A stretch of 64,000 nucleotides of DNA from Cycas panzhihuaensis (Eukaryota > Cycadophyta): contig CM041465.1 of NCBI GenBank assembly GCA_023213395.1, positions 252,037,741-252,101,740 on the forward strand, read 5' to 3'. The notes below the pieces were generated by a model. The model had not been told where the DNA came from. It saw only the letters and a list, made by a program, of their open reading frames with translations, and searched no databases. The position numbers and the translations under genes were made by a program. Numbering within the stretch: position 1 is the first letter of the stretch; every line of letters begins with the position of its first letter. This document shows, piece by piece, positions 20,582-32,167 of this stretch.

Positions 20582-21128
20582 TGTGAAAAGGGACCTAATG
20601 GCCTTACTATCCCAAGATCTAGAAGCTAGGTTCACTCTAGTTCTAGAAAGCAACAAATGCTAACAAGTATGATACTCTTAAGATGAAACATAAGCAAGAC
20701 AAAACATGAAAAAAGGAGGAGCAAGAAAATGATACCAAATGTAAGGGGTTGGAATTGGTCCAACCTCCAAATGAATAACAGTTTGATTAGCAAAAAGACA
20801 GCATAACAATACAGCTCCAATGAGAACAATGAGGAGAGGTCTCATTATATAGAGTGAAATGAGAGACCTAAGGCATTGGATGTTTGACAAATGTCAAACA
20901 TCCAAGGTACATGCCTTGCATGTAGGACATGTGTCATTTTAGGACTCTCAAGTGAGCAAAAGTGCATGGGGGTCCATTTGACCCTTTAGTGACAATGTTG
21001 TGTCACTAGAAAGAATGTGAGTGTGCACTTTATCACTTAAGTGATAAGTCACCCCTAAAGTACAAAAGTACAAATATTACATGAAAAATAAAGTACATAA
21101 TCTTAACATGTAAACATAAGGTTTAACA
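20582..21128 (-). repeat. 5' LTR of Copia-C1
   Basis: 547 bp, TGTTAAAC...TTCACA on the minus strand, near-identical to 13429-13982. A TATA-like CTATATAATG lies on the minus strand at about 20845-20856. The matching copy at the 3' LTR reads slightly differently (ttatattaagtg). Confidence 0.93.
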
Positions 21129-22980
21129 AATCACCCATTCCCAATTAGTGCAAAGGCTATCTTCTTCCAATTTTGTATGCAACCATTGGCATATGACCAA
21201 GGCCTTCCGAAGAGGGCACGGTATGGCATGTTACTTGGCATTGACTCTATTATTGCAAACTCCAAGATAGTTGTGATACCTGCAACATTGACGATAATCT
21301 CTAGCACTATTCTTAGGAGTCAAATCTTTAGTTGATCAGCCTATTTTATAAAGAAATTTAGGAAGCCTAAGGGTCCGGATTCTATCTTTTCCCAAGTAGA
21401 CACTAGTAAAACATTAAAGCCTAAACCTCCATCTATTATTCTTGAACAACATAATTGAGCACATATTTGTATTGGCATACAGGCATCTGCATCTGGCACT
21501 CAAAAGCACATTGTAGTGCTATTTCTAGGACTTCCTTGGTAAACAGTTCTCCATTAGATACTCCACATTCCTGCCAAGTAAATACTACTACCAACGGTAT
21601 TGCCACCCCAAACTTTTCTACTAATTTCCTCAATAGGTCCATTTTTTGTGTCATTGCCATAGCTTCAACTGTCACTACAATGTTATCGACTTCAGGTTGG
21701 GTTACCCTCCGTTTATATCCTCATTTGATTTTAGACCTTTTCTCAAGTGGCCTACTTTATTGGACTTATCATTCTACAACTTCTTTGTAGCCTTTGCCTC
21801 CTAAAACCTATCTATCCTATGGTTCCTGTCATTTGTTTCAACAGTGCCTTTCTTCCATGTCTGGAAGCTGATATTCAAAACTAGCTCACCTAGTATTATC
21901 ATAGTAAGATTAGTTGATTTCACCAACATTGGAAAGTTATCATAATTGTGACAACCTCAACAACACTTTCTACAAATATGTTTCCCACTTCTCCTACTTT
22001 CTCATAAAGGCAGTCTACTCTCCAGTACCCAAATTCCAAACAATGAAGACATTTTACTAGGGGTTTTGTTTGCCTATTGCCATTGCATAGTCCTATTTTG
22101 GCACTATAGACTGGAATAGTGGCTCTGTCCTTGACCCTGGATTCTATCTCAAGTTTCTCCATTTTTATGACTATCAGACTAACACCCACTGGTATTATGG
22201 GTGTCTGCAGCACAAATGTGGCACAATTTCTCTTTTTGTGGTCTTACACACATTTTTGTGGTTTGTTTCTAGTGGCATTGCATGCCATCACACCATACAA
22301 TCTTTCTCTGTTTTCCCTTGAGTTTGTCCTACTTCAATTGAGCTGCTTCTGATTGAAGCACCTCAATTTCAAACATATCCACCAATTGATTCCCATTGTC
22401 TTTAGGCATAGCTCACACCATCTATTCCTAATTTAATTCAGCTATTTTGTTGCATAATCATTCTAAAGAAGCATTTTTAACTATCTACTTCATTTTACAT
22501 ATGGATCCCAAATTTTAGGGCTTGCTCTTTAATCTGATTATCCTCAATCTTTCCTAAAATTTGGATGATAGCACTTCCACAAAGTACTCTTGCACATATA
22601 ACTAAGATATTTTCTCTTTTGAGTCCATTTGGAATGCCATCAAAATTTATTATGAATTAACCATGACATTGTCTCATCTCCCTTAATGCTCTTATTATGG
22701 TTTTATTTCCTTGTGCTTTTCGCAATATCATTAGGAACTGTGACTTTGTTTTATCCCATGGCAGGGTAGCTATCTGCAACGCTTGCACCTCCTAGTTCAA
22801 GATGTCTCACAGTTCCCAAAAAACTACTCTTAATGTCTGCTCAATCTGTGACACTTCTTATCTCAAGCAGGTTCTCAAATAATGTCAACATGATCAGAAG
22901 GTTTCCCTGTCTTCTCAAAAATCAAATCGACAAAGGAATTGTTACTCTGATGCACTGGACCTGAATTCATAGTGCCCATC
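21129..22980 (-). pseudogene. Ty3-G1 gag-protease remnant
   Basis: This is the upstream half of the Gypsy element split by C1. On the minus strand, 22213-21920 holds a knuckle-like CLHCLEFGYWRVDC, where Tyr stands in the CCHC histidine position. 21675-21436 gives KMDLLRKLVEKFGVAIPLVV. 21310-21130 gives AGITTILEFAIIESMPSNMP and YRALFGRPWSYANGC, resembling the C-terminal part of a Ty3-type protease (the ...LLGRPWL... region). Further upstream, 22980-22400 reads as broken gag fragments with many stops. No 5' LTR or PBS is visible by 22980. Confidence 0.6.
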
Positions 22981-23790
22981 GTCTACAGGGTACAGATGAG
23001 CTGAGTTTGAAGGCATTTGAAACAGTTTGGTAAACCATTTTACGATGTTAAAAAATTGAAATGTAAGGCAGGGGAAAGTTTGGGAGGCTTTAAAAAAGGA
23101 AAAAAAAGGATAATCTGAACTATGATGATCCTGTAGCTAGAGAGACAGATGACCTGAAGAGGCTGGGAGAATATTAATGCTGATTGCAATCAGAAAGCTA
23201 CCCATCCACAACAGTCAAGTACAAAAAGCATACAGAATCGAAGACTTAGAAAAACCTCCTCAACCATTGAGCCATAGGGGAAGCTCAACTCTAATAAAAA
23301 ACCAGAGGTGCCTTAATACCACCTACGCAGCTTGCATTTTGCAACCTCTGCTGCACATAAACCACTGTAATGCTGGGCACCACTGTCTTTGAACTAGTAT
23401 GAATTAGCTCTTGTTCTTTCACATACACCGTAGGAACCTCTGGCACTCTTGCCATTGAACCAATTATTATTTGGCTTTTCTCGCTTCTATGCATGTTGTA
23501 GGGATGAATGAGTTTAGCATGGCAAAGATTATTGTTGCTTGGTGATTCACAAAATTTCAAAGCTGCCATGCAAAACAGGCCAGAAAGAATGAAGTGTTCC
23601 CAATGGTTCATACTGTGCTGACCAATTTAATTCAGCGCTTTGCTTGCCCCTCCCCAAGACAAAAAAGGCAAAAGAAAAGGAAACAAGCATACATGACATA
23701 GGATGTATATGACAACTACATCTTCATTTTAATGGACCGTCTTACAAATCAGATAAAAACCCATATGTGATTCAGCAAAGCCCACCATAC
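22981..23790. other. Non-transposon spacer beside the gene
   Basis: No retrotransposon motif and no supported exon. A minus-strand open stretch at 23611-23291 (106 codons, MNHWEHFILSGLF) lacks similarity I recognise and lacks splice signals tying it to the gene. Around 23200-23310 the minus strand has a weak tRNA-like box pair (atggctcaatggttgagg and tcttcgattctg) that could be an old SINE; the match is too poor to call. It probably belongs to the intron following the last visible exon. Confidence 0.4.
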
Positions 23791-25381
23791 CTCACAAACA
23801 ACACTACCATCAACATACTTGCATGGTATGTCCTCAAGAACATCTCCAGGCAGCCAACCACCATCAATCGCCTGTCAAATTTGCAAACCACATTCTTGTT
23901 AATATAAACATAAACTTCTATTCCAAGTGTTTCACTACAAAACAAAATCAAGCATAGAAAAGAACAATTCAGTGCATCGGTGTTGTCATTATGTTTCTGA
24001 ATGAAAGGTAAAGCCATATATGGGACGTGTCCTACATGTGGAAAAAGGGAAAAGGCCAAAAAGAAATGCCAATGAAATTCGGGAATCAAACAAGTTTCCC
24101 ATAAGTCAGGCATTCAAGTGGCTCCCAACAATTTAATAATAATAATAATGTTTCCTGCTTTAGGATATGTTAATACAAACACTTGAAACCAAAATTGAGC
24201 TAAATATGGTAACAACTAATCTGCATCATGATCAACCATGACAACACTAGGCATCCACCATATTTTAACTGGTGTTCCACGGAAGTCTCACCAGATGAGT
24301 GCATAATAATTTATCTACAATCTTCATCAGCATCCCACAGCACAGATCAATAAAATAAGCATCAAGAATAGCCAATATGGTGAGTTTCTGAAACCAGCCC
24401 GACATAGACAAATATGTATTCACAAACAAAATTGCCCTCTGAATCCTTCTTGTTCAGGAACATGACTTTGCATGAAATGATATCCTAAACTTCTTCCAAG
24501 AATGAGGTGAATCAAAGCTCTGCTTCACATACAAACCATGCAGTGAGATGGTATGTTTTGGCATAACAATTGCATAAGAAAACAAAGGATGTGATGAAAA
24601 ATCCCGAACAGAAACTCTCATCCAAAGGACATTTTTCCTTTTTTTTTCTTTCTTTTCCTCCTCATTTTATCTTTTTTTTCTATTTTCTTTTTGCTTGCCT
24701 TTCAAAGAAAGGCATAACTTAGGTTAAAGCAGTTGCTTAAGGTCTTCAGTGACAAAAAATTGTAGCTCCACCATAACAAACAGTGTTATAACAAACTATG
24801 TTATGCTACGGGACCAACCTCCATATCAACTAGAAAAGGCAACAATCTAACATCTGCAATCAGATGTGCCCTTACCCGGAAAAGAGTCTCACTTGTTCGG
24901 TCATAGGGATGCAATGTCTCTGTCAACTCCTGAGCTGAAGGTGGTGACTTCCCTTTCTAAATATCGAAACAAGACCAACACTAAGAAAATTATATTCAAA
25001 AGGAAAATATTCATGTTTAAATCATTAACGCATCTCAGCTATGAACAATTATAAACAAATGCAAATAGACTACCATTGTTTGTCCACAAACCTCTGTTGG
25101 CTTTCCAATAGAAAATCCATCAGGGAACAAGTTCACAGCAAAAGATGCTTCATGCTCTGCCAAAAGAACAACAATCAAACACATGATTATGATATAGAGC
25201 TGATCATACAACATAATATCTCCAAAGCACATGATCATCATGCATAAATATAGCACATTCATAATACATTTTAGTGAAGCTCAGTATGTTTAATCTCACC
25301 AGGTGTTATGGGATGTCCTTCAGAGCTTGCCGATGAAAGTGAATGTGCAACAAGATCTCCACTCATCTTTACCAATGCAAC
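23791..25381 (-). CDS. SPT20-like / PHL-type gene, four internal exons
   Basis: Four exons read in order on the minus strand: 25381-25300 (82 nt), 25156-25092 (65 nt), 24956-24876 (81 nt) and 23871-23791 (81 nt). All introns are GT-AG (donors gtgag, gttt, gtaagg, gtatgg; acceptors cag, cag, tag, cag) and the joined frame stays open. Exon 1 carries LVKMSGDLVAHSLSS, exon 2 SFAVNLFPDGFSIGKPTE, exon 3 LTETLHPYDRTSETLFR, and exon 4 GGWLPGDVLEDIPCKYVDGS followed by VVCE. The exon 2-4 string matches my memory of the N-terminal SPT20-like domain of plant PHL (PHYTOCHROME-DEPENDENT LATE-FLOWERING), a nuclear coactivator-type protein linked to flowering and to SAGA-type complexes. The true first exon and all downstream exons are not visible. 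Retrotransposons flank both sides, so the rest may lie beyond long introns, or this may be a gene fragment. Confidence 0.75.
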
Positions 25382-26037
25382 CTGCACAGGCACATAATTT
25401 CAGGAACTTATCTCTCCCCTTCAACATGATTCCTACGAAACAGGCTGGGGTGGAAAAACAATACAGAGGATAGACAAGGTAAAAGAAAAAAGAAAAAGGA
25501 AAGGAAGCAAATGGAATGAAAGATATTTTCAGCATCTAAGCCATGAAAAAGTTCATCCATCCAATGTACATTGTAACTATCATGATACTGATCATACTGG
25601 GATTAAAGACCTGCTTAGAGGTTCAGTTAAAGTTACAAGGTGGGACATGCCTTTATCATATTATTATATTATGGCTGAGATTGGCCCAACCTTACCTATT
25701 CCAGGCCAAGTCTGCCCAAAATCAGTTGTTATTTCCAAGGTCTGCCCCAAGAGTATTACATTATATTATGGGAAGGTCAACCCACACAGCGAGGCAACTG
25801 AAAACTACCATACAAATAACCATCTGGAGGTCTCATTTGAGGATAGTTCAGATTGTCCAGGATCCTGGAAGTCGATCAAAATTTGAGGTGGAATCCCAAG
25901 ACTAACATTAGGCCGCAGCCCCCCTAAGGGAAGGCAGCGCTGCAGGTAGCAACCGCAAGTGCTTCTGAAACTCAACCGTGAAATTTCAAAACTTAGATTT
26001 GGATCAACTATGTATTAATGTATATCATGAAACTTAC
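25382..26037. other. Intron or upstream region of the SPT20-like gene
   Basis: No exon is supported. A plus-strand open stretch 25543-25905 (120 codons) and an overlapping one at 25647-25886 look like chance frames. A GC-rich patch at 25910-25965 (gccgcagcccccctaaggg) stands out from the AT-rich surroundings, without an assigned role. Confidence 0.4.
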
Positions 26038-26068
26038 CATTATCTTGTGCTCGTAAGTATGAAAAATG
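26038..26068 (-). other. Possible 31-nt upstream mini-exon of the SPT20-like gene
   Basis: The minus strand reads ttgctgcag, then 31 nt ending ACAAGATAATG, then gtaagtttc, a strong donor. In the phase required by the next exon it codes IFHTYEHKIM. A good splice-site pair and open phase support it, but the length is short and I have no protein match for it. Confidence 0.3.
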
Positions 26069-26094
26069 CTGCAGCAACAGAAGCTAAATGCAGA

Positions 26095-26470
26095 ATAGAT
26101 GAAGTGAAAATGATAGACAGTAATAATAAAATAATATAGCAAAGGTCACAATAATGTAGAGGATGAAAGAATAACAGAATGAATAACAATAATGATTTTG
26201 ATTGTCCCTCTTTGAGGCAAGGGCACCTTGAGGTAATGTCATCTCTTTCCAAAAAACAATGAACAAATTATCCAAGGAACTGTCCCTGAACTGGAAATAA
26301 TACAACCCTTATATGTGCATAATCAAAATTATTAAATGATCTATAATAAGTCAGCTGTTAATATTTAATATGATAATTTGCCAATCATCATATTAATTTA
26401 TTATCTTTTGACATCATTTTCCATGTTGCTTCTTCTAAGGTCAGCCTCCATGTGAAATGGGAATGCAACA
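26095..26470 (-). repeat. 3' LTR of Ty3-G2, inner edge approximate
   Basis: The minus strand starts TGTTGCATTCCC at 26470, the same kind of start as Ty3-E (TGTAACATTCC) and G4 (TGTAGCATTCC). It contains the ccctctttgaggcaagg block (26204-26220) shared by these LTRs, and ends somewhere near 26095. The sequence just right of 26470 (ggccctcaaagcaag) is the block that precedes the LTR in other Gypsy copies here. Confidence 0.6.
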
Positions 26471-26602
26471 ATTGCCTACTTACTTGACATGCTTGGCCCT
26501 CAAAGCAAGTTTTGAACTTAAGCTTAAACGAATGCCATGGAACCACTCAAATGACTCTATGTTGCTTGTTTGATTCCCACTTGCATCCTTCTGCTTTATA
26601 CA
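26471..26602 (-). pseudogene. Ty3-G2 3' internal end
   Basis: A short piece of the internal 3' end (around ggccctcaaagcaagttttg) survives beside the LTR. The corresponding internal end of Ty3-E reads gcaaagcatgttttgaagggg on its plus strand. No chromodomain is readable. It is cut at 26602/26607 by the insertion of Copia-C3. Confidence 0.5.
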
Positions 26603-26607
26603 TCTCT

Positions 26608-26877
26608 TGTAAGAATAGCTTGGTTCACGCTTCACAAGGCAAAGTTATAATGCACATTTGTGCAATTAATTTTATTATAATGTTGGTATTTTGTGGTGGG
26701 TCCCACACACAGCCAAGTTGTGTATTATAAATACGCACCCAATGTATCATATTGATATATCAGATTCTTATGGTCTTAATCCAAGTTAAGGTACCTTTAG
26801 GGTAGCATTGTGATCTTGGTGCTTCTTGTTTTTTTAATTTGTGCATTATTATTTTCTATCAATTTCATTTTTCTACA
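26608..26877 (+). repeat. 5' LTR of Copia-C3
   Basis: It starts TGTAAGAATAGC and ends TTTTCTACA, followed immediately by TGGTATCAAAGC (PBS, 26878-26889). A TATA-like ATTATAAATACG lies at about 26725-26736, about 120 bp into the LTR. Confidence 0.92.
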
Positions 26878-28451
26878 TGGTATCAAAGCAAGGTTATGCA
26901 AGTATGCCATATTGCCAATGAGGGTTTGCCATCATTGAGGTGTTGTTGAAGTTGCCAATATTACTGTTAGGGTTTGAAGTTCGCAAGTACACAATTTGCC
27001 CATTGTGTCAATGAGGTGACCACAATTTGTCATTGTGAGGAGGTGGCTCTGTAGAGCCTGTTTGCCATTTGTGAATATGTGAGGGTGAAACCCTAAGCTA
27101 TTGGCACCCCATTGCATTGTGTGGTCCTTGTACCTATGTGGTTTGTGTGAGAGATGTACCTGTTTCATTTTGTTGAAGGTCATTTGAACCCATTCTAGTC
27201 TATTGGTTTCGTTTTGCCCTTGTTTGTCTCTGTTTTAGGTGTCGTGTGGTTCATAGTTCTGTTTGTTGTGATGCCTCTGTTTGGTTTGTGTGCCTACATA
27301 CCTAATTAGTGCATCATTATCGTCATTGTTTGTGCTTGCATTGTACCATTGTGGAGTCATCCCTGTTTTGTTCGTTGTCATGAGGTTGTAACACACCTGT
27401 TATATAATCCTCCATTTTGTTTAAGACATGAAGATCTGATGTTACACACTTGTATTCGCCTTTGTTGAAATTTGTGCACTGCCATCTCTATTGAAGATCT
27501 GCCGTGAAGAACTTGCATCCCACTATCGTTGATGCACCTTTTGTTCGTGGTTCTGGTCGCCATCAATATTCACTGTGCATGATCGTTTTGTGAAAGCCAT
27601 CGAGTGCTTGTTCATCATCCACCACAATTTTTATTTGCTTTCATTCGCGTGAAGAGGAGGAAATTTGATCGTTGAAGTATACACAAATTTTGGATTTCAA
27701 TCAATTTTGATCGGATTTCATTATTTTCGATCAACTATTTATCATCTACAATCGATTTTTCCAATAGAACAATCACTCGTTGACCAAAATCCACATGCAC
27801 AAGTTTGATATTTGACATAGGTTGTTTTTGTCTAAAATTTTGCAACATTAAGTTCAATTGGATAAAATTTAGATTATGGTCGCTAACCCCTTTTCATGTT
27901 AGCAGAAGGTCACATGCAACCTTCATATGACCAACGACTAACCAATGAAGGGTGTTAAACCCTAATTCATCTAATTTTCATTTTTTCAAAAAGGTACTTG
28001 TGCTTTTTAGTTAATATCTTGAGTTCCAAGACTTTGCTTGTCGAACCATCTAAACCCTTGGAATTCTAACTCAGAGACGGTCATTTTGGTATATGATTTG
28101 ATATATTTTGGTGTGGTTTTCATAAAGAATTTTTAGTCCAAAGTTGAGCCTCTGTACTGGATCCATGCGTAGTAACTGAACAAAATTTTTTTCTGCACCT
28201 TCTACATCATTTCTTTGCCTATTTGTTAACCCTAGGGCAACTTAATTTTTAACCCTAGAAGGCAGTTTTTAAAGGAATTTGTTGTAATTTGCATATTGAG
28301 TCCTATAAAGGACTAGGAAGCAAAAGGAGGTCTTAAAATCAAGGGCAGGGTTGCTATCATCTTCTTAGACAGATCTATGTGACTATGTGCCCCATCTTGT
28401 GTGTACTTGACGTGATTTTTTGCATTATTAATTGTTCATTTGATCGGTATA
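26878..28451 (+). other. PBS and leader of Copia-C3
   Basis: The PBS TGGTATCAAAGC opens a 1.57-kb leader with no gene. It shares the ggtgaaaccctaagct block and the cagagacggt...ttttggtatatgatttga block with the leader at 3193-4890, identifying the two elements as relatives. Confidence 0.7.
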
Positions 28452-29535
28452 ATGGCTTCATATTAAGTACTCTTTGCTTTCCCCAAATTCAATGGAAAGA
28501 ATTGTTTAATGCAGTATAGGAAAATGCAAATTTCATTAATTGGTAGAGGTTTTTGGGACATAATGTCAAATAGTTTTACTCTTCCAACTCCAACTTCACT
28601 TGGTGCAAAATTGATTGCTGATCAACAAAAAGAGAAAACATAACTTGAAATGAAAGTCTACAGGAAGAAATACAGTCGCGTCTTCCAAGTAGAATAACTG
28701 CTAAGCAAGCTTGGGATATTTCAAAAATTGCTTATGAAGGTTCAAAAAGTGCAAGATTACAAACAATTAGAAGGAACTTTGACAACTTTAGAATGTTTGT
28801 TTCTAAGTCAATCCATGATTTTGTCACTAGAATTCAAAACCTAGTGAATTAAATGCAAACTCATGAGGAACAAATCTCAGAACAAGGAGTTGTAAAGAAA
28901 ATTCTAAGGTGTGCAGCTGAAATTAGCAAGTTTGAGAATGTTACAACAATCATAGAAGTCACTAGAGAGCTGTCTACACTCATGGTTGATCAACTTTTTG
29001 CATGCTACTCACAGTAGAGGAAAGAAAGCAAAGTTCCAATGAGAATTTAGAGCAAGCATTTGCCTCGACGTCACGTTTAAGGGGGAGATTTAGGAGACCG
29101 AATCCTCAAATCAATATGCATTCTCAAAATTTTCAAGCTTTAAGTTCTAAAAATGTTGAAAATTCAGGTAGAGGAAGATCTCGTGGAAGAAGCCCCATGA
29201 GTGGAAGAAGCCCCATGAGAGGAAGAGGAAATAACAGAGGAAGAGGTTTTGTGCCGACCTACTACAATTTTGGAATTCATGGACACTATTCAAATGAGTG
29301 TTATGGTAAAATAAATAATTTAGTGAATACATCTACAGAGAGGACTATAGAGAGCCCAAGGAATGAGAACCTGTTCTATACTAGTTCGAGTGCTCAAACA
29401 AAGAATGATGAATGGTACATAGATTCTAAACACTCTACTCACACGTCTTACAATGTTGACTTGTTTTCGAAGATTGAGGAAGATGAGAAGAAGAGGATAG
29501 TAGCCTTTGGAGACAATAATACTCAGGATGTCTAA
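28452..29535 (+). pseudogene. Copia-C3 gag and protease
   Basis: Reading starts MASY at 28452 and continues through FPKFNGKNCLMQYRKMQISL and RGFWDIM, the Copia gag aromatic segment, with several stops. The frame 29002-29535 holds an arginine-glycine-rich run (SGRGRSRGRSPMSGRSPMRG) with a repeated GRSPM unit. A knuckle follows with both N-terminal cysteines changed (YYNFGIHGHYSNEC), then WYIDSKHSTH, where the protease D-S-G has become D-S-K. Both catalytic sites are therefore damaged. Confidence 0.82.
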
Positions 29536-29544
29536 GGACAAGGA

Positions 29545-31164
29545 GTGGTGCCACTTCAAACAAATTCAAGTGAGAACAAAAATATTCATAATGTGTTGTT
29601 TGTTCTTGGTTTGAAGAAGAATTTATTGTTTGTTGGTCAAATGATGGAACAAAAGTATAGAGTTATCTTTGATAATGGTGAATGTGAGATTAGAGATAAG
29701 GTGAGAAATCACATGTTGGTTGACAAAGTTAAAATAATAGAAGATAGATTGTTCATGTTAATCCTTTGTCCTCAAATTCAATCACTTAGTATTTCAATTG
29801 AAGATGAGAGTGTGTTATGGCATCATTAATATGGTCACCTAAATTATGGTGCTCTTGTCAATCTAAGAAGGAACAATATGGTAAGAGGACTTCCTTTCAT
29901 CAAAGGAAACAAAGATTTGTGTGAAGGCTGTGTTTATGGGAGGCAGCAAAGAGATTCATTTCCAGATTCTAAGCACCAATTTAGGCATCCTCTCGAGCTG
30001 ATACATATCGACTTGTGTGGACCAATGAAGATGCCATCCATTAGTAATGCCAAGTATTTTATGATCTTGGTAGATAATTATACAAGAAAATTTTGGGTGT
30101 ACTTTCTTAAGTAAAAATCAGAGACCACCTCGAAATTTGTCGAATTTAGAACTATGGCTAAGAGACAAAGTGGTTGTAAGTTGACAATCCTTCATTAGAA
30201 TAATGGGGAAAAGTTTATTTCTAATGACTTCAGAGAGTTTTGCAATAAAGTGGGAATTAGAAGGCAATTCTCAACACCTTATACTCCTTAACAAAATGGT
30301 GTTGTTGAGAGAAAGATAAGGACTATTGTAGAAATGGGTAGATGCATGCTTAAGACTAGAGAATTACATAATGAATTTTGGGTTGAAGCAGTAAATATTG
30401 TTATGTACTTGTTGAATATACGTCCCACTAAGGCCCTAATAAACTCAACTCCTAAAGAGGCTTGGACTGGATACAGGCTTGATGTCAGTAATTTGAAGGT
30501 CTTTGGTTGTGTAGCATATGCTTATGTTCCTACTGAAAGAAAAATGAAACCAGAGAGCAAGAGTGTGAAATCTATCTTTAGAGGCTACTCTAGTGAACAA
30601 AAAGCTTATTGTTTGTTTGACCCATTTGCAAGAAAGTTCTTTGTGAGTAGAGATGTCAAATTTGATGAACATGCTACATACAAAATTGATGCGTACAAAA
30701 GAAAACAAGTTATGATTAAGCCTATTCGATACATAAAAGGAGAGTCAAGTACTACTTCTAGCTCAAGTCCTAGTACAAGTCAAGAACAAGGTCCAAAAGT
30801 GTTCACAAGAAGCCATAATACGCCTACTTCAAGTGAAGATCCTAGCACAAGCACAAGTCAAGGTCCAAAATGGTTAGTGAAAAGTCACAGTACAAGTGAT
30901 CTGCTCGACACCAACTTTGAAAGAAGAAGAACAAGGTCTCAAGTGAGAGTGAACTATGCATTGATGACACAGGTGATGCAAAATGATGAAGCTCATATGA
31001 TTGCAGAAGCAGCTAATGATGAAAATTGGGTTCAAGACACGGAGGCTGAATTTGATGCTCTTGATGGGAACCAAACATGGGACATGTTGAAATTTATTTC
31101 TACTCCACATATCAAGCCACTTGAAGAAAAGCCAATGATTGTTGAAGATAAAAAACAAGTTTGA
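29545..31164 (+). pseudogene. Copia-C3 pre-integrase and integrase
   Basis: 29545-29829 ends with LWHH, and the next frame gives GHLNYGALVNLRRN. The zinc-finger CEGCVYGRQQRDSFP follows at 29920, then the core ELIHIDLCGPMKMP and a damaged second-Asp region (TILH-stop-NNGEKF near 30195; the DN is lost). Next are GVVERKIRTI with the catalytic Glu, VFGCVAYAYVPTERKMKPE and YSSEQKAYCLFDP. After the integrase comes a serine-threonine linker with two TSQ(E/G) units and NFERRRTRSQVRVNYALMTQ. Stops at about 30113, 30196 and 30290 break it. Confidence 0.88.
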
Positions 31165-32047
31165 AAAGGTTGATGAACCTGTCATCCCATTTGTTCATTT
31201 CAAAAGACCAAAGCCTTAAGGCAATCAAGATTCTCAAGCAAATTTTTAAGAAACTATAGGTGATCAAGGTGATCAAGATTCTCAAGAAAATGCAAATGTT
31301 CATGTTGAGAAGGTATGTCAAAAACATGATGGAAAGGTATGTCAAGAGAACATGGTTGAAAATATTGTTGATGAATCTACTACTGAATGTGAAGAGGCTA
31401 CTATTGAATGCATTGTTGAATTTGATGAAACTATTGATGAGACTACTACAATTGAGTATATTCGAGTGTGATGAACCCGTTGTTGTTATTTGATGATTGT
31501 GATCAAGCAATTCAAGATGTCAAAGTTTCTTTACTCATTTCTATGGATGTTCCTGTTACTTCAAAGCATATTGTATTTGAGGTTGAAGATGAATCAAATT
31601 TACTTTTATCTATCAATGTAATCGATGATTCAAGTGATGTTCCTATTTCAAATACGAATTCAAATTTGAGTATGCAAATTTCAAGGGATGATTCTAATTA
31701 TTCAAATAATAAGAAAGATTTCCAAGTTGATGAAGATAAACAAATTGTGATTGAGACTGATCCAAGAGATATTCTTGATCCAAATTTTGATAAGAGAATG
31801 ACAAGATCTCAAGTGATTCAGAATGATGAACTTGAAGCAAATCACAAAGAAGTTGAAGCAAAAGTTCGTGAAATAGTTTATTCGAAAGAGATATTACAAG
31901 ATCTACATCAAAATCAAAATGAACTTACAGAGATTCAGTATGATAATCAAAACACTATACAAATGATGAAGAACTCAAATTTACAAAGAAAAATGAAGCA
32001 TATCAAGATCAATCATCATTACTACATTCAAGAGTTGATATAACAAA
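31165..32047 (+). pseudogene. Acidic linker replacing RT, ending in an RNase H remnant
   Basis: In place of RT the frame 31468-32043 codes an acidic chain (VIDDSSDVPISNTNSNLSMQ) that reaches ILDPNFDKRMTRSQVIQNDE. That repeats the integrase-RT linker motif LLDTNFERRRTRSQV already present at 30903. It then jumps to KHIKINHHYYIQELI and the DIIFKTFLEIKHCKF stretch, the final RNase H motifs (HI-HH-F, DIFTK). The element thus keeps both ends of pol but has lost the RT core and most of RNase H. A preceding repetitive VENIVDESTTECEEATIE stretch (31340-31420) is also acidic. Confidence 0.75.
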
Positions 32048-32167
32048 GGCAATTTGAAGATCAAATTGAAGACCAAGCTTCAGATATCATTTTCAAGACA
32101 TTTCTGGAGATCAAACATTGTAAATTCAAAGCAACATCAATGTTCCCAAGCGTGCATTATAGGGAAG

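Larger units (their letters stand above)
13429..21128 (-). mobile_element. Copia-C1: complete Ty1/Copia retrotransposon
   Basis: Read on the minus strand: 5' LTR 20582-21128, PBS 20568-20579, a long leader (18062-20567), gag, protease, integrase, RT, RNase H, PPT and 3' LTR 13429-13982. By eye the LTRs differ at about 18 positions plus a 7-bp indel, roughly 3%. The flanks gatca (13424-13428) and aatca (21129-21133) match at four of five bases, consistent with a 5-bp target duplication. It sits inside Ty3-G1, whose coding sequence resumes on both sides. Pol motifs are well kept, including YVDD and IDSGA, but there are frameshifts near 14505, 15300, 16130 and 17440. It is therefore a fairly young but probably defective copy. 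Confidence 0.92.

Noticed and set aside
23200-23310. tRNA-like boxes (ggctcaatggttgagg and ttcgattc) on the minus strand, possible SINE
   Set aside because: Box B match is weak, no poly-A or T end and no target duplication could be seen.
25543-25905. 120-codon plus-strand frame upstream of the SPT20-like exons
   Set aside because: No domain, opposite strand to the gene, and an overlapping alternative frame exists. It looks like chance in the intron or upstream region.
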